A stretch of DNA of 64,000 nt from Kingella_B sp963529665. Its GTDB lineage: Bacteria; Pseudomonadota; Gammaproteobacteria; Burkholderiales; Neisseriaceae. The notes below the pieces were generated by a model, which was given only the letters and a program-made list of their open reading frames with translations, did no database searches and was not told where the DNA came from. Where the stretch lies: NCBI GenBank assembly GCA_963529665.1, contig CAUSAG010000003.1, forward strand, positions 1-64,000, read 5' to 3'. The position numbers were made by a program, and so were the translations under genes. Numbering within the stretch: position 1 is the stretch's first letter; each line of letters begins with the position of its first letter. Shown in pieces: positions 41,574 through 49,338 of this stretch.

Positions 41574-41584
41574 AGGACAAAATC

Positions 41585-41989
41585 ATGGCACTGGTATATT
41601 GGACACAAGACCTGAACACAGGCTTTGCCGACGTAGATGAACAACATCAAATCTTGGTTGACCACTTCAATAAGCTGGATGACGCGTTCAAATCAGCCGA
41701 CTATGAAGCCACCAAAAAAGAGCTGCAAGATTTGATTGACTACACCATTTTCCACTTTGGCGAAGAAGAAAAAATGCTGGAAGCAGCGCATTACCGCATG
41801 ACCGAGCCGCACAAAAAAGTGCACGCCAACTTCGTTAAAAAACTGGGCGAATTGCAAGGGCGTTTTGAAAACGGCGACATCACCGCCTTGCAAGAAGTGC
41901 TGGATATGTGCGATGGCTGGCTGTTCCGCCACATCCGCCTAAATGACCACGGCTACATCGCCGATGTGAAAGCCGCAGGCGTTCGCTAA
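41585..41989 (+). CDS. Bacteriohemerythrin
   Basis: A 134-aa O2-binding diiron four-helix protein. The ligand set is visible: H21 (DEQHQILVDHFN), H57 and E61 (FHFGEEEKML), H76 and H80 (EPHKKVHANF), and H116/D121 (FRHIRLNDH). It stores or delivers oxygen, or senses O2/NO. AAAGGA lies 8 nt before the ATG. Monocistronic, with a possibly structured leader and a clear terminator. Confidence 0.95.
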   Translation: MALVYWTQDLNTGFADVDEQHQILVDHFNKLDDAFKSADYEATKKELQDLIDYTIFHFGEEEKMLEAAHYRMTEPHKKVHANFVKKLGELQGRFENGDITALQEVLDMCDGWLFRHIRLNDHGYIADVKAAGVR

Positions 41990-42005
41990 TCTCCGTAAAA
42001 ACACC

Positions 42006-42042
42006 AAAAGCGTTTTGCAACTTTATTGCGAAACGCTTTTTT
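42006..42042 (+). terminator. Terminator of the hemerythrin gene
   Basis: AAAAGCGTTTTGCAA pairs with TTGCGAAACGCTTTT (one mismatch), followed by TT; 17 nt after the stop codon. Confidence 0.85.
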
Positions 42043-42223
42043 GTTTGCCGCGTTGCCTGCCAATAGTTGCCCATTGGCGTTTTAACTTCGTTGAAGCCTA
42101 CGGCTTTCAGGCTGCCTATTGCGCCCAGCGTTTCAGGCAGCCTGAAAACCATTTTTCCCCTACCCAAATTGTAAAAAAACCTTTACGATTGCCGTTTTCA
42201 ACATCACAACAAAGGGCAATCCC

Positions 42224-43282
42224 ATGACCACCATCAAACAAGTCAAACAACTCGGACAACAAATTTGGCTGGACAACCTATCGCGCAGCTTGGTTCAAAG
42301 CGGCGAGCTGGCGCAATTTCTTGCCGATGGCGTGTGCGGCGTAACATCCAATCCCGCCATTTTCCAAAAAGCCTTTTCTGGCGATGCCTTATACACCCCC
42401 GAAATCAACGCGTTAAAACAACAAAACAAAGCGCCCAAAGAAATCTACGAAACCCTTGCCGTTGCCGATGTGCAAGCCGCTTGCGATGTATGCCGCGCCG
42501 AATACGACAGCTCAAACGGCAAAACAGGCTTTGTGAGCCTAGAAGTTTCCCCCGAGCTTTCGCACGATGCCGCAGGCACCATCGCCGAAGCCAAACGCCT
42601 ATGGGCAGCCATCAATCGCCCCAACGCCATGATTAAAATCCCCGCCACCGATGCGGGCTTGGAAGCGCTCAGCGCCCTTGTTGCCAGCGGCATCAACATC
42701 AATCTCACCTTATTATTCTCGCGCCAGCAAACGCTTAAAGCCTACGCCGCCTACACCGCAGGCTTAACCCAGCTCGCAGCCAACGGCGGCAATGTTGCCC
42801 AAGTGCAAGTGGTTGCCAGCTTTTTCATCTCCCGCATTGACGGCGCATTAGACAGCACCTTGCCCGAACACCTGCGCGGCAAAATCGCCATCGCCCTTGC
42901 CAAAGCCGCCTATCAAGACTGGCAAGACTATTTCGCCAGCGCCGAATTCGCTGCACTTGCCGACCAAGGCGCGCACTGCGTATCGCTGCTATGGGCATCC
43001 ACAGGCGTAAAAAATCCCGATTATCCCGCCACGCTGTATGTGGACGCGCTGATTGGGGAACACACCGTAAACACCGTGCCCGATGCCACGCTCAAAGCCT
43101 TTATCGCCACAGGCACTGCCGCGCGCACCCTGCCCGAAGACACCCAAGCCGCATTCGCCCAGCTTGCTGAAGCTGAAAAGCTCGGCATAGACGTAGAAAC
43201 CCTAGCAACGCGCTTGCAAAACGACGGCTTAAAACAATTTGAAGAAGCCTTTGCCAAGCTGCTCGCCCCATTGGCAGCCTGA
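42224..43282 (+). CDS. tal: Transaldolase
   Basis: A 352-aa enzyme of the non-oxidative pentose phosphate pathway. The substrate loop GVCGVTSNPAIFQKAF, the Schiff-base lysine segment NAMIKIPATDAGLEA and VASFFISRIDGALD are diagnostic of the TalA/B type 2 (long) family. AAAGGG precedes the start. The stop overlaps a DUS-like sequence (GGCAGCCTGAAA). Confidence 0.96.
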   Translation: MTTIKQVKQLGQQIWLDNLSRSLVQSGELAQFLADGVCGVTSNPAIFQKAFSGDALYTPEINALKQQNKAPKEIYETLAVADVQAACDVCRAEYDSSNGKTGFVSLEVSPELSHDAAGTIAEAKRLWAAINRPNAMIKIPATDAGLEALSALVASGININLTLLFSRQQTLKAYAAYTAGLTQLAANGGNVAQVQVVASFFISRIDGALDSTLPEHLRGKIAIALAKAAYQDWQDYFASAEFAALADQGAHCVSLLWASTGVKNPDYPATLYVDALIGEHTVNTVPDATLKAFIATGTAARTLPEDTQAAFAQLAEAEKLGIDVETLATRLQNDGLKQFEEAFAKLLAPLAA

Positions 43283-43689
43283 AAGCCCTAGCCTGCAACG
43301 GCGTTAAAACGCGTTTACGGCTGCTGCAAAGCGAAAACCGTTTCGGGTTTCTCCACTTTCAGGCTGCATCATCAGCCTAAGGCAGCCTGAAAGCGAGTTC
43401 ACGAGCTTCTGCGAAGCTAAAACCGCTTCATGTTGTTCAACCATTTTCATGGCGTTGCGCCGCCATACCCACGCTTTGAGTGCGCAGATTAAATAACCCT
43501 TTTCAGGCTGCCTCGCCATCAAAGGCAGCCTGAAAATCTGTTCACAAAAAGGATACGCAACGAAGTTACGCTGCCAAAAATCGCCCAAGGCGTACAATTA
43601 TTTAGAACACGATATTTTTCTAGATTAAAAAGGCAGCCTGAAAACCGCTAATGGCTTTTCAGGCTGCCTAAACATAAAGGACAAGCACC
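43283..43689. repeat. Gene-free gap with six DUS copies and a DUS-linked tail repeat
   Basis: About 400 bp with no credible gene. It holds DUS copies around 43365, 43380, 43503, 43522, 43631 and 43657. The 43380-43428 copy carries the extension GCGAGTTCACGAGCTTCTGC found at other loci. The last inverted pair (43631-43643 / 43657-43669) lies just upstream of cmk. Confidence 0.6.
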
Positions 43690-44352
43690 ATGCAAAAAGT
43701 CATCGCCCTAGACGGCCCCTCCGCCTCAGGCAAAGGCACCATCGCCGCCCGCGTCGCCGCCGCACTCGGCTGGGCATATCTGGATTCAGGCGCGCTCTAT
43801 CGCCTAACCGCGCTGTATGCCGAGCAAAACCGCATCGCGTGGACAGACGAAGCCGCCGTTGCCCAACTCGCCGCCCAGTTGCCCGCCGAATTTCGCGGCA
43901 CAACCATCTTGCTAAACGGGCAAGACGCAAGCCAAGCCATCCGCAGCGAACACATCGGCATGGGCGCATCCGCCGTCGCCAAGCTGCCTGCCGTGCGCCA
44001 AGCTCTGCTGCAACGCCAGCGCAATTTTTTAACCGAACAAGGCTTAGTCGCCGACGGGCGCGACATCGGCTCGGTGATTTTTCCCCAAGCTCAGCTCAAA
44101 ATTTTCCTTACCGCCAGTGCGCAAATCCGCGCCGAACGCCGTGCCAAGCAAATCGGCGCACCGCTTGATGGCGAACAATTCGCCCAAATTCTCGCCGACA
44201 TCCAAGCGCGAGACGAAGCCGACCGCAACCGCCCTGTTGCCCCCCTGCAGCAACTGCCCGATGCCAAGCTGCTGGATACATCCCACCGCAGCATAGAAGA
44301 AACCGTGCAGCAAGTGCTAGATTGGTATCACGCCAGCCCAAAGGCAGCCTGA
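43690..44352 (+). CDS. cmk: Cytidylate kinase
   Basis: A 220-aa enzyme phosphorylating (d)CMP. P-loop LDGPSASGKGTIAA (residues 7-20), then AYLDSGALYRLTAL and VADGRDIGSVIFPQA. AAAGGA precedes the start. It is upstream of rpsA and ihfB in the conserved proteobacterial order cmk-rpsA-ihfB. Confidence 0.96.
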   Translation: MQKVIALDGPSASGKGTIAARVAAALGWAYLDSGALYRLTALYAEQNRIAWTDEAAVAQLAAQLPAEFRGTTILLNGQDASQAIRSEHIGMGASAVAKLPAVRQALLQRQRNFLTEQGLVADGRDIGSVIFPQAQLKIFLTASAQIRAERRAKQIGAPLDGEQFAQILADIQARDEADRNRPVAPLQQLPDAKLLDTSHRSIEETVQQVLDWYHASPKAA

Positions 44353-44631
44353 AAACGCCAATCGCAGTTATGGTAATCCCAATAATGGGGGGCGCAAACC
44401 GTTTTCAGGCTGCCCTATCCAGCCGCCCAACCAACAATAGATCAAAAAAACGCACAAAAACAGCCGTCTACCCTACTCAAAACCCAAAAAGCGCGTATAA
44501 TGCGCCGTTTTCCTTTTCACGCGCCAGCAAAGGCAGCCTGAAAACAGATTTTGTTTATGAGCCAAGGGCATAAGCAAATCAACCAACCTAACCCCGCACA
44601 CCTTGGCGGTGCATAGAAAGCAAAACCAAAC

Positions 44632-46305
44632 ATGGAAAATTTTGCCCAGTTATTGGAAGAATACTCTAACACCCAAGAAATGAACTATGGCGAAGTGATT
44701 ACTGCCGAAGTGGTAGACATCACCGACAAATTCGTCATCGTAAACGCAGGCTTGAAATCAGAATCTCTGATTGACATCGCCGAGTTCAAAAACCCCTTGG
44801 GCGAACTGGAAGTTAAAGTAGGCGATTTCGTAACCGTAACGATTGAATCCGTAGAAAACGGCTTCGGCGAAACCAAACTATCACGCGAAAAAGCCAAACG
44901 CGCAGCCGATTGGATTACATTGGAAGAAGCCATGGAAGACGGCGAAATCCTATCTGGCGTAATCAATGGCAAAGTTAAAGGCGGCTTAACTGTGATGATT
45001 AACAGCATCCGCGCCTTTTTACCAGGCTCTTTGTTGGACGTACGCCCCATCAAAGACACTTCACAATTTGAAGGCAAAGAAGTTGAGTTCAAAGTCATCA
45101 AATTAGACCGCAAACGCAACAACGTAGTCGTATCACGCCGCGCCGTGCTGGAAGCCACTTTGGGCGAAGAGCGCAAAGCCCTGATGGAAACCCTGCAAGA
45201 AGGCACCATCGTAAAAGGCATCGTGAAAAACATCACCGACTACGGCGCATTCGTAGATTTGGGCGGCATCGATGGCTTGCTGCACATCACCGACCTTGCA
45301 TGGCGTCGCGTAAAACACCCAAGCGAAGTATTGGAAGTGGGCAAAGAAGTAGAAGCCAAAGTATTGCGCTTTGACCAAGACAAACAACGCGTGTCTTTGG
45401 GCTTGAAACAACTGGGCGAAGACCCTTGGGAAGGCTTGGCTCGCCGCTATCCACAAGGCTCACGCCTGTTCGGCAAAGTGTCTAACCTAACCGATTACGG
45501 CGCATTTGTAGAAATTGAACAAGGCATCGAAGGTTTGGTTCACGTTTCCGAAATGGATTGGACCAACAAAAACGTTCACCCAAGCAAAGTCGTTCAACTG
45601 GGCGACGAAGTGGAAGTGATGATTTTGGACATCGATGAAGACAAACGCCGCATTAGCTTGGGCATGAAACAATGCCAAGCCAACCCTTGGTTAGAATTTG
45701 AAGCCAACTACAACAAAGGCGACAAACTCAAAGGCGCGGTTAAATCCATCACCGATTTTGGCGTGTTTGTAGGCTTGCCTGGCAATATTGATGGTTTGGT
45801 GCACTTGTCTGATTTGTCTTGGACAGAATCAGGCGAAGAAGCCGTTCGCAAATACAAAAAAGGCGAAGAAGTGGAAACCGTTGTATTGGCGATTGATGTT
45901 GAAAAAGAGCGCATCTCTTTGGGCATCAAACAGCTTGAAGGCGATCCGTTCAACAACTTCTTGTCTGTAAACGACAAAGGTGCTTTGGTTAAAGGTACGG
46001 TTAAATCAGTTGAAGCCAAAGGCGCAGTGGTAACTTTGGCAGAAGAAGTAGAAGCCTACTTGCCTGCATCTGAATTTGCTGCTGATCGCGTGGAAGATTT
46101 GACCACCAAGTTGAACGAAGGCGATGAAGTTGAAGCCATCATCTTGTCGGTTGATCGCAAAAACCGCAGCATTAAATTGTCTATCAAAGCCAAAGATCGC
46201 AAAGAAGACCAAGATGCGTTGAAATCTATCAATGCAGCCAGCTCCGCTAGCGCAGGCACAACCAGCTTGGGTGATTTGCTTAAAGCATCTTTGAACAAAA
46301 ACTAA
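44632..46305 (+). CDS. rpsA: 30S ribosomal protein S1
   Basis: A 557-aa protein with six S1 OB-fold repeats (for example GTIVKGIVKNITDYGAFVDLGGIDGLLHITDLAW). It binds mRNA on the 30S subunit and helps initiation. Codon use is biased as expected for a highly expressed gene, and there are no internal DUS. A small leader hairpin GCACACC-TTGG-CGGTGC (44597-44614) lies ~17 nt before the ATG and might take part in S1 autoregulation. ihfB follows after 15 bp. Confidence 0.98.
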   Translation: MENFAQLLEEYSNTQEMNYGEVITAEVVDITDKFVIVNAGLKSESLIDIAEFKNPLGELEVKVGDFVTVTIESVENGFGETKLSREKAKRAADWITLEEAMEDGEILSGVINGKVKGGLTVMINSIRAFLPGSLLDVRPIKDTSQFEGKEVEFKVIKLDRKRNNVVVSRRAVLEATLGEERKALMETLQEGTIVKGIVKNITDYGAFVDLGGIDGLLHITDLAWRRVKHPSEVLEVGKEVEAKVLRFDQDKQRVSLGLKQLGEDPWEGLARRYPQGSRLFGKVSNLTDYGAFVEIEQGIEGLVHVSEMDWTNKNVHPSKVVQLGDEVEVMILDIDEDKRRISLGMKQCQANPWLEFEANYNKGDKLKGAVKSITDFGVFVGLPGNIDGLVHLSDLSWTESGEEAVRKYKKGEEVETVVLAIDVEKERISLGIKQLEGDPFNNFLSVNDKGALVKGTVKSVEAKGAVVTLAEEVEAYLPASEFAADRVEDLTTKLNEGDEVEAIILSVDRKNRSIKLSIKAKDRKEDQDALKSINAASSASAGTTSLGDLLKASLNKN

Positions 46306-46320
46306 CAAGGTAAAAACACA

Positions 46321-46629
46321 ATGACCAAATCAGAGTTAATGGCTCGCTTGGCTGAATTGTTTATTGAAAACAACGAAGGCACTGAGCTGCAAGCCAAAGA
46401 CATTGAATACGGCGTAAAAGTTTTGGTGGACACCATGACTCGCTCGCTTGCAAAAGGTCAGCGTATTGAAATCCGTGGGTTTGGTAGTTTTGACTTAAAC
46501 TACCGCCCACCGCGCGTTGGGCGCAATCCAAAAACTGGCGAACGAGTGGAAGTGCCCGCAAAGCGCGTACCCCATTTCAAACCAGGCAAAGAATTGCGCG
46601 AGCGCGTAGACCAAGCCTTTGCTGCTTGA
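46321..46629 (+). CDS. ihfB: Integration host factor beta subunit
   Basis: A 102-aa HU/IHF-family DNA-bending protein. IEIRGFGSFDLNYRPPRVGRNPKTGERV is the DNA-binding arm, with the intercalating Pro in GRNPKTG. It follows rpsA by 15 nt, the conserved arrangement for the beta subunit, which supports ihfB rather than ihfA or HU. Confidence 0.95.
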   Translation: MTKSELMARLAELFIENNEGTELQAKDIEYGVKVLVDTMTRSLAKGQRIEIRGFGSFDLNYRPPRVGRNPKTGERVEVPAKRVPHFKPGKELRERVDQAFAA

Positions 46630-46660
46630 TATACGTTTATTAGTTTTGCTAATGAAAAGA

Positions 46661-46690
46661 AAACCGTATCCTTTGGGATGCGGTTTTTTG
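46661..46690 (+). terminator. Terminator of the rpsA-ihfB operon
   Basis: AAACCGTATCC pairs with GGGATGCGGTTT (one bulge), followed by TTTT; 31 nt after the ihfB stop. An inverted DUS pair (46712-46751) lies beyond it and serves nnrD. Confidence 0.85.
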
Positions 46691-46776
46691 TTTGGCGACA
46701 AGATAATCAAAAGGCAGCCTGAAAATCGGTTTATGGGTTTTCAGGCTGCCTTTTGGAATGGTTTACAACATGGGTT

Positions 46777-47655
46777 TTAAATATTCGCGGTGAGCCGATT
46801 TCTCAGCCAGCGCACGGCTTCGGCAATTTCGCCCGCTAGCAAGCCGATGGGTCCGACTTGTGTGTAGGCTAAGATTTCTGATGCTGCGCCGTGTAGCCAA
46901 ACCGCTGCGGGCACGGCTTCTTCTGCGGCGATGCCTTGTGCCAACAAGCTGCCGACAATGCCTGATAACACATCGCCGCTGCCTGCGGTTGCCAAGCCTG
47001 CGTTGCCTGTTTTATTAACGTGCAAAAAGCCGCGCGCCGATGAAATCACGGTTTCATGCCCTTTTAAAATGCACCACGCGCGATAGCGATTGGCGATTTC
47101 GCGCGCCGCCCATGCGCGATTGCTTTGCACTTGGCTGGCGCTCACATCCAGCAAATGCGCGGCCTCGCCAGGGTGCGGGGTTAATACCAAATCGGTGTGT
47201 TTGGCGGGCGGGAATAATTTGGGATGATTGACCAGCAAATGCAGCGCGTCCGCGTCTAACACTAGCTGCGGATGGTTGCTGTGCCACACGGCGTGCAAGG
47301 CGCGCGCGGCGGATTCGTTTTGCCCCAAGCCGCAGCCAATCACCCATGTGCTGATGTTGTTGCGCTGGACAATATGCGCGGTACTATCCAGCATCAATTC
47401 GGGGTGATAGGTATAGGCGGCGCTGGGCAGCGTGGCTTGGTTAAGCCCAACGAATACTTTGCCGCAACCCGTTTGCAGCGCGGCAATCCCCGCCAGCAAT
47501 GCCGCGCCCGTCATGCCATCGCCGCCGCCAATAATGCCCACCGTGCCAAATGTGCCTTTGTGGCTGTTGCTGGGGCGGGGGGTAAGCAGGCTGGGAAAAT
47601 GCTGCTGCGCGTGGGCACGATAGGGCGCAATATTGGGTGGGGCGATGTGGAACAT
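46777..47655 (-). CDS. nnrD: ADP-dependent NAD(P)H-hydrate dehydratase
   Basis: A 292-aa YjeF C-terminal/carbohydrate-kinase-like protein that repairs hydrated NAD(P)H. Motifs: GTFGTVGIIGGGDGMTGAALL, LVLTPHPGEAAHLL, GNAGLATAGSGDVLSGIVG. No N-terminal NnrE (epimerase) domain is fused, unlike E. coli YjeF. AAGGA lies 8 nt before the start. Confidence 0.9.
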   Translation of the reverse strand: MFHIAPPNIAPYRAHAQQHFPSLLTPRPSNSHKGTFGTVGIIGGGDGMTGAALLAGIAALQTGCGKVFVGLNQATLPSAAYTYHPELMLDSTAHIVQRNNISTWVIGCGLGQNESAARALHAVWHSNHPQLVLDADALHLLVNHPKLFPPAKHTDLVLTPHPGEAAHLLDVSASQVQSNRAWAAREIANRYRAWCILKGHETVISSARGFLHVNKTGNAGLATAGSGDVLSGIVGSLLAQGIAAEEAVPAAVWLHGAASEILAYTQVGPIGLLAGEIAEAVRWLRNRLTANI

Positions 47656-47779
47656 GATGAAATCCTTTTTTGAATGAAACGCTTATCTTGTCTGCTTAGG
47701 CAGCCTGAAACGCAGTTAAACCATTAAACGATGTAATCATCTTTTTCAGGCTGCCTGATGCGGATAGGCAGCCTGAAAA

Positions 47780-48373
47780 TCATTTGCCGTATTCGCGTTC
47801 CGTTGTTTTGCCTTGTTTACGAATCTGCGAGCGCAATTCTTCGTCGCTGTTGCGCGCTTTGGTATCAATGCAAAACGCATCATAAAGCACGCGGCGCACG
47901 CGGTCTGTGCTGTTGAGCTTGCCACCTAGTGTTGTCCATTGTGCGTTGCGCGGCTCAATCCAGCGATGGTTCACCAAATCAGCATAGCCAAAAGTTTTCA
48001 GTTTGGAGCCTTCCGAATCCAGCAATTTGGTTCCCGTGATGCAAAGCATCCCTTCGGCGGTGATGTTGTCGTAGCCTGCTTCGGAGCGATTGTTGAACAC
48101 ATAGCGCACGCTGCCATCAGGCGCTTGCGTGATGCTGCTCAACAAAATGCGCGGACTGCCTTTGAACACATTATCAATATATAGCTCAAACCAATCGCCT
48201 TCGTTAGGATTGGGTACTTTGGGCAGCGGTACATCTTGCTCGCTAAATTCTGTGTTGTATTCGGTCATATTTTGGATGAAAACTTGTTGGCGTCTATCCA
48301 AATGGTCTGCCCCATCTGCAAAGGCAGCCTGAAAACCGCCCAGCAATGCCAGCGCGAGTAGAAGTTTTTTCAT
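47780..48373 (-). CDS. CNP1-like family exported protein
   Basis: A 197-aa protein of the CNP1-like family, named from a cryptic neisserial protein. A signal peptide MKKLLLALALLGGFQAAFA, whose end FQAA is encoded by a DUS, precedes a beta-rich domain (DWFELYIDNVFKGSPRILLSSI, VRYVFNNRSEAGYDNITAEGMLC). Function unknown. Its position downstream of adk in the same direction matches Neisseria genomes. Confidence 0.88.
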   Translation of the reverse strand: MKKLLLALALLGGFQAAFADGADHLDRRQQVFIQNMTEYNTEFSEQDVPLPKVPNPNEGDWFELYIDNVFKGSPRILLSSITQAPDGSVRYVFNNRSEAGYDNITAEGMLCITGTKLLDSEGSKLKTFGYADLVNHRWIEPRNAQWTTLGGKLNSTDRVRRVLYDAFCIDTKARNSDEELRSQIRKQGKTTEREYGK

Positions 48374-48398
48374 GGTTGATGTCCTTTCATATAGTGCA

Positions 48399-48438
48399 AG
48401 GCAGCCTGAAAACCGCTAAACCCAGTTTCAGGCTGCCT
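48399..48438. terminator. Inverted-DUS terminator between adk and the CNP1-like gene
   Basis: DUS 48399-48411 and its complement 48426-48438, 11 nt after the adk stop. Confidence 0.65.
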
Positions 48439-48449
48439 TATTGTTGAGA

Positions 48450-49097
48450 TTATTGCTTCAACGCCGTAATCACATTTTCTTTTACGGTTTCAACAGGTTG
48501 CGTGCCGTCCACCTTGATATAACGCGGCGCGTGTTCGCCCGTTAATTTGCTGTAAAAATCCACCAAAACTTCGGTTTGCTCGTGGTACACCGCAAGGCGT
48601 TTTTTCACCGTTTCTTCTTTGTCGTCATCGCGTTGCACCAAATCTTCGCCTGTTTCATCGTCTTTGCCAGCCACTTTGGGCGGATTGTATTTCACATGAT
48701 AAGTGCGCCCTGATGGTAAATGCACGCGCCGCCCGCTCATGCGCTCCAAAATCGCCGCATCGGGCACATCAATTTCCACCACCGCGTCCAAATTCACTCC
48801 CGCCGCAACCATTGTTTCGGCTTGTGCCAACGTGCGCGGAAAGCCGTCAAACAAAAAACCATTGGCGCAATCGGGCTCGGCAATGCGTTCTTTAACCATG
48901 CCGATGATGATGTCGTCGCGCACCAAACCACCCGCATCCATGATTTTTTTCGCTTCCAAGCCCAAAGGCGTGCCCGCTTTAATCGCCGCGCGTAGCATAT
49001 CGCCCGTGGAAATTTGCGGAATACCGAATGCTTGCGTGATGAATTGTGCTTGTGTGCCTTTGCCAGCGCCGGGTGCGCCCAATAATAAAACTTTCAT
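48450..49097 (-). CDS. adk: Adenylate kinase
   Basis: A 215-aa long-type adenylate kinase (ATP + AMP to 2 ADP). P-loop LLGAPGAGKGTQA (residues 5-17), FPRTLAQAE, and the LID region GRRVHLPSGRTYHVKYNPPK without the four zinc cysteines, as in Gram-negative enzymes. Monocistronic; divergent from the fimV-like gene. Confidence 0.97.
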   Translation of the reverse strand: MKVLLLGAPGAGKGTQAQFITQAFGIPQISTGDMLRAAIKAGTPLGLEAKKIMDAGGLVRDDIIIGMVKERIAEPDCANGFLFDGFPRTLAQAETMVAAGVNLDAVVEIDVPDAAILERMSGRRVHLPSGRTYHVKYNPPKVAGKDDETGEDLVQRDDDKEETVKKRLAVYHEQTEVLVDFYSKLTGEHAPRYIKVDGTQPVETVKENVITALKQ

Positions 49098-49338
49098 GTT
49101 TTTGCTTTCGTTAACAAGAGTGGGAAAGATACATCATAATATGTTTTCAGGCTGCCTAAAAGGGGGGGCGCAAATTCGCCGTTTTGTTAAGTTGTGGTAA
49201 GTAGGCTATATTCTGGGCGGTTTAACGCGGTTCTACTTGGCAGAAACAGGTATAAAACGCTATCATAGTGGTTTAAGAATTGTTAAGCTTGAATATCAAT
49301 CCGCTTGCGGGCGTTCGCACGGATAGGGAGATAAAATT

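Noticed and set aside
49161..49167. G7 tract between adk and the fimV-like gene as a phase-variation site
   Set aside because: Short, and far (~170 bp) from the fimV start; too weak to propose switching.
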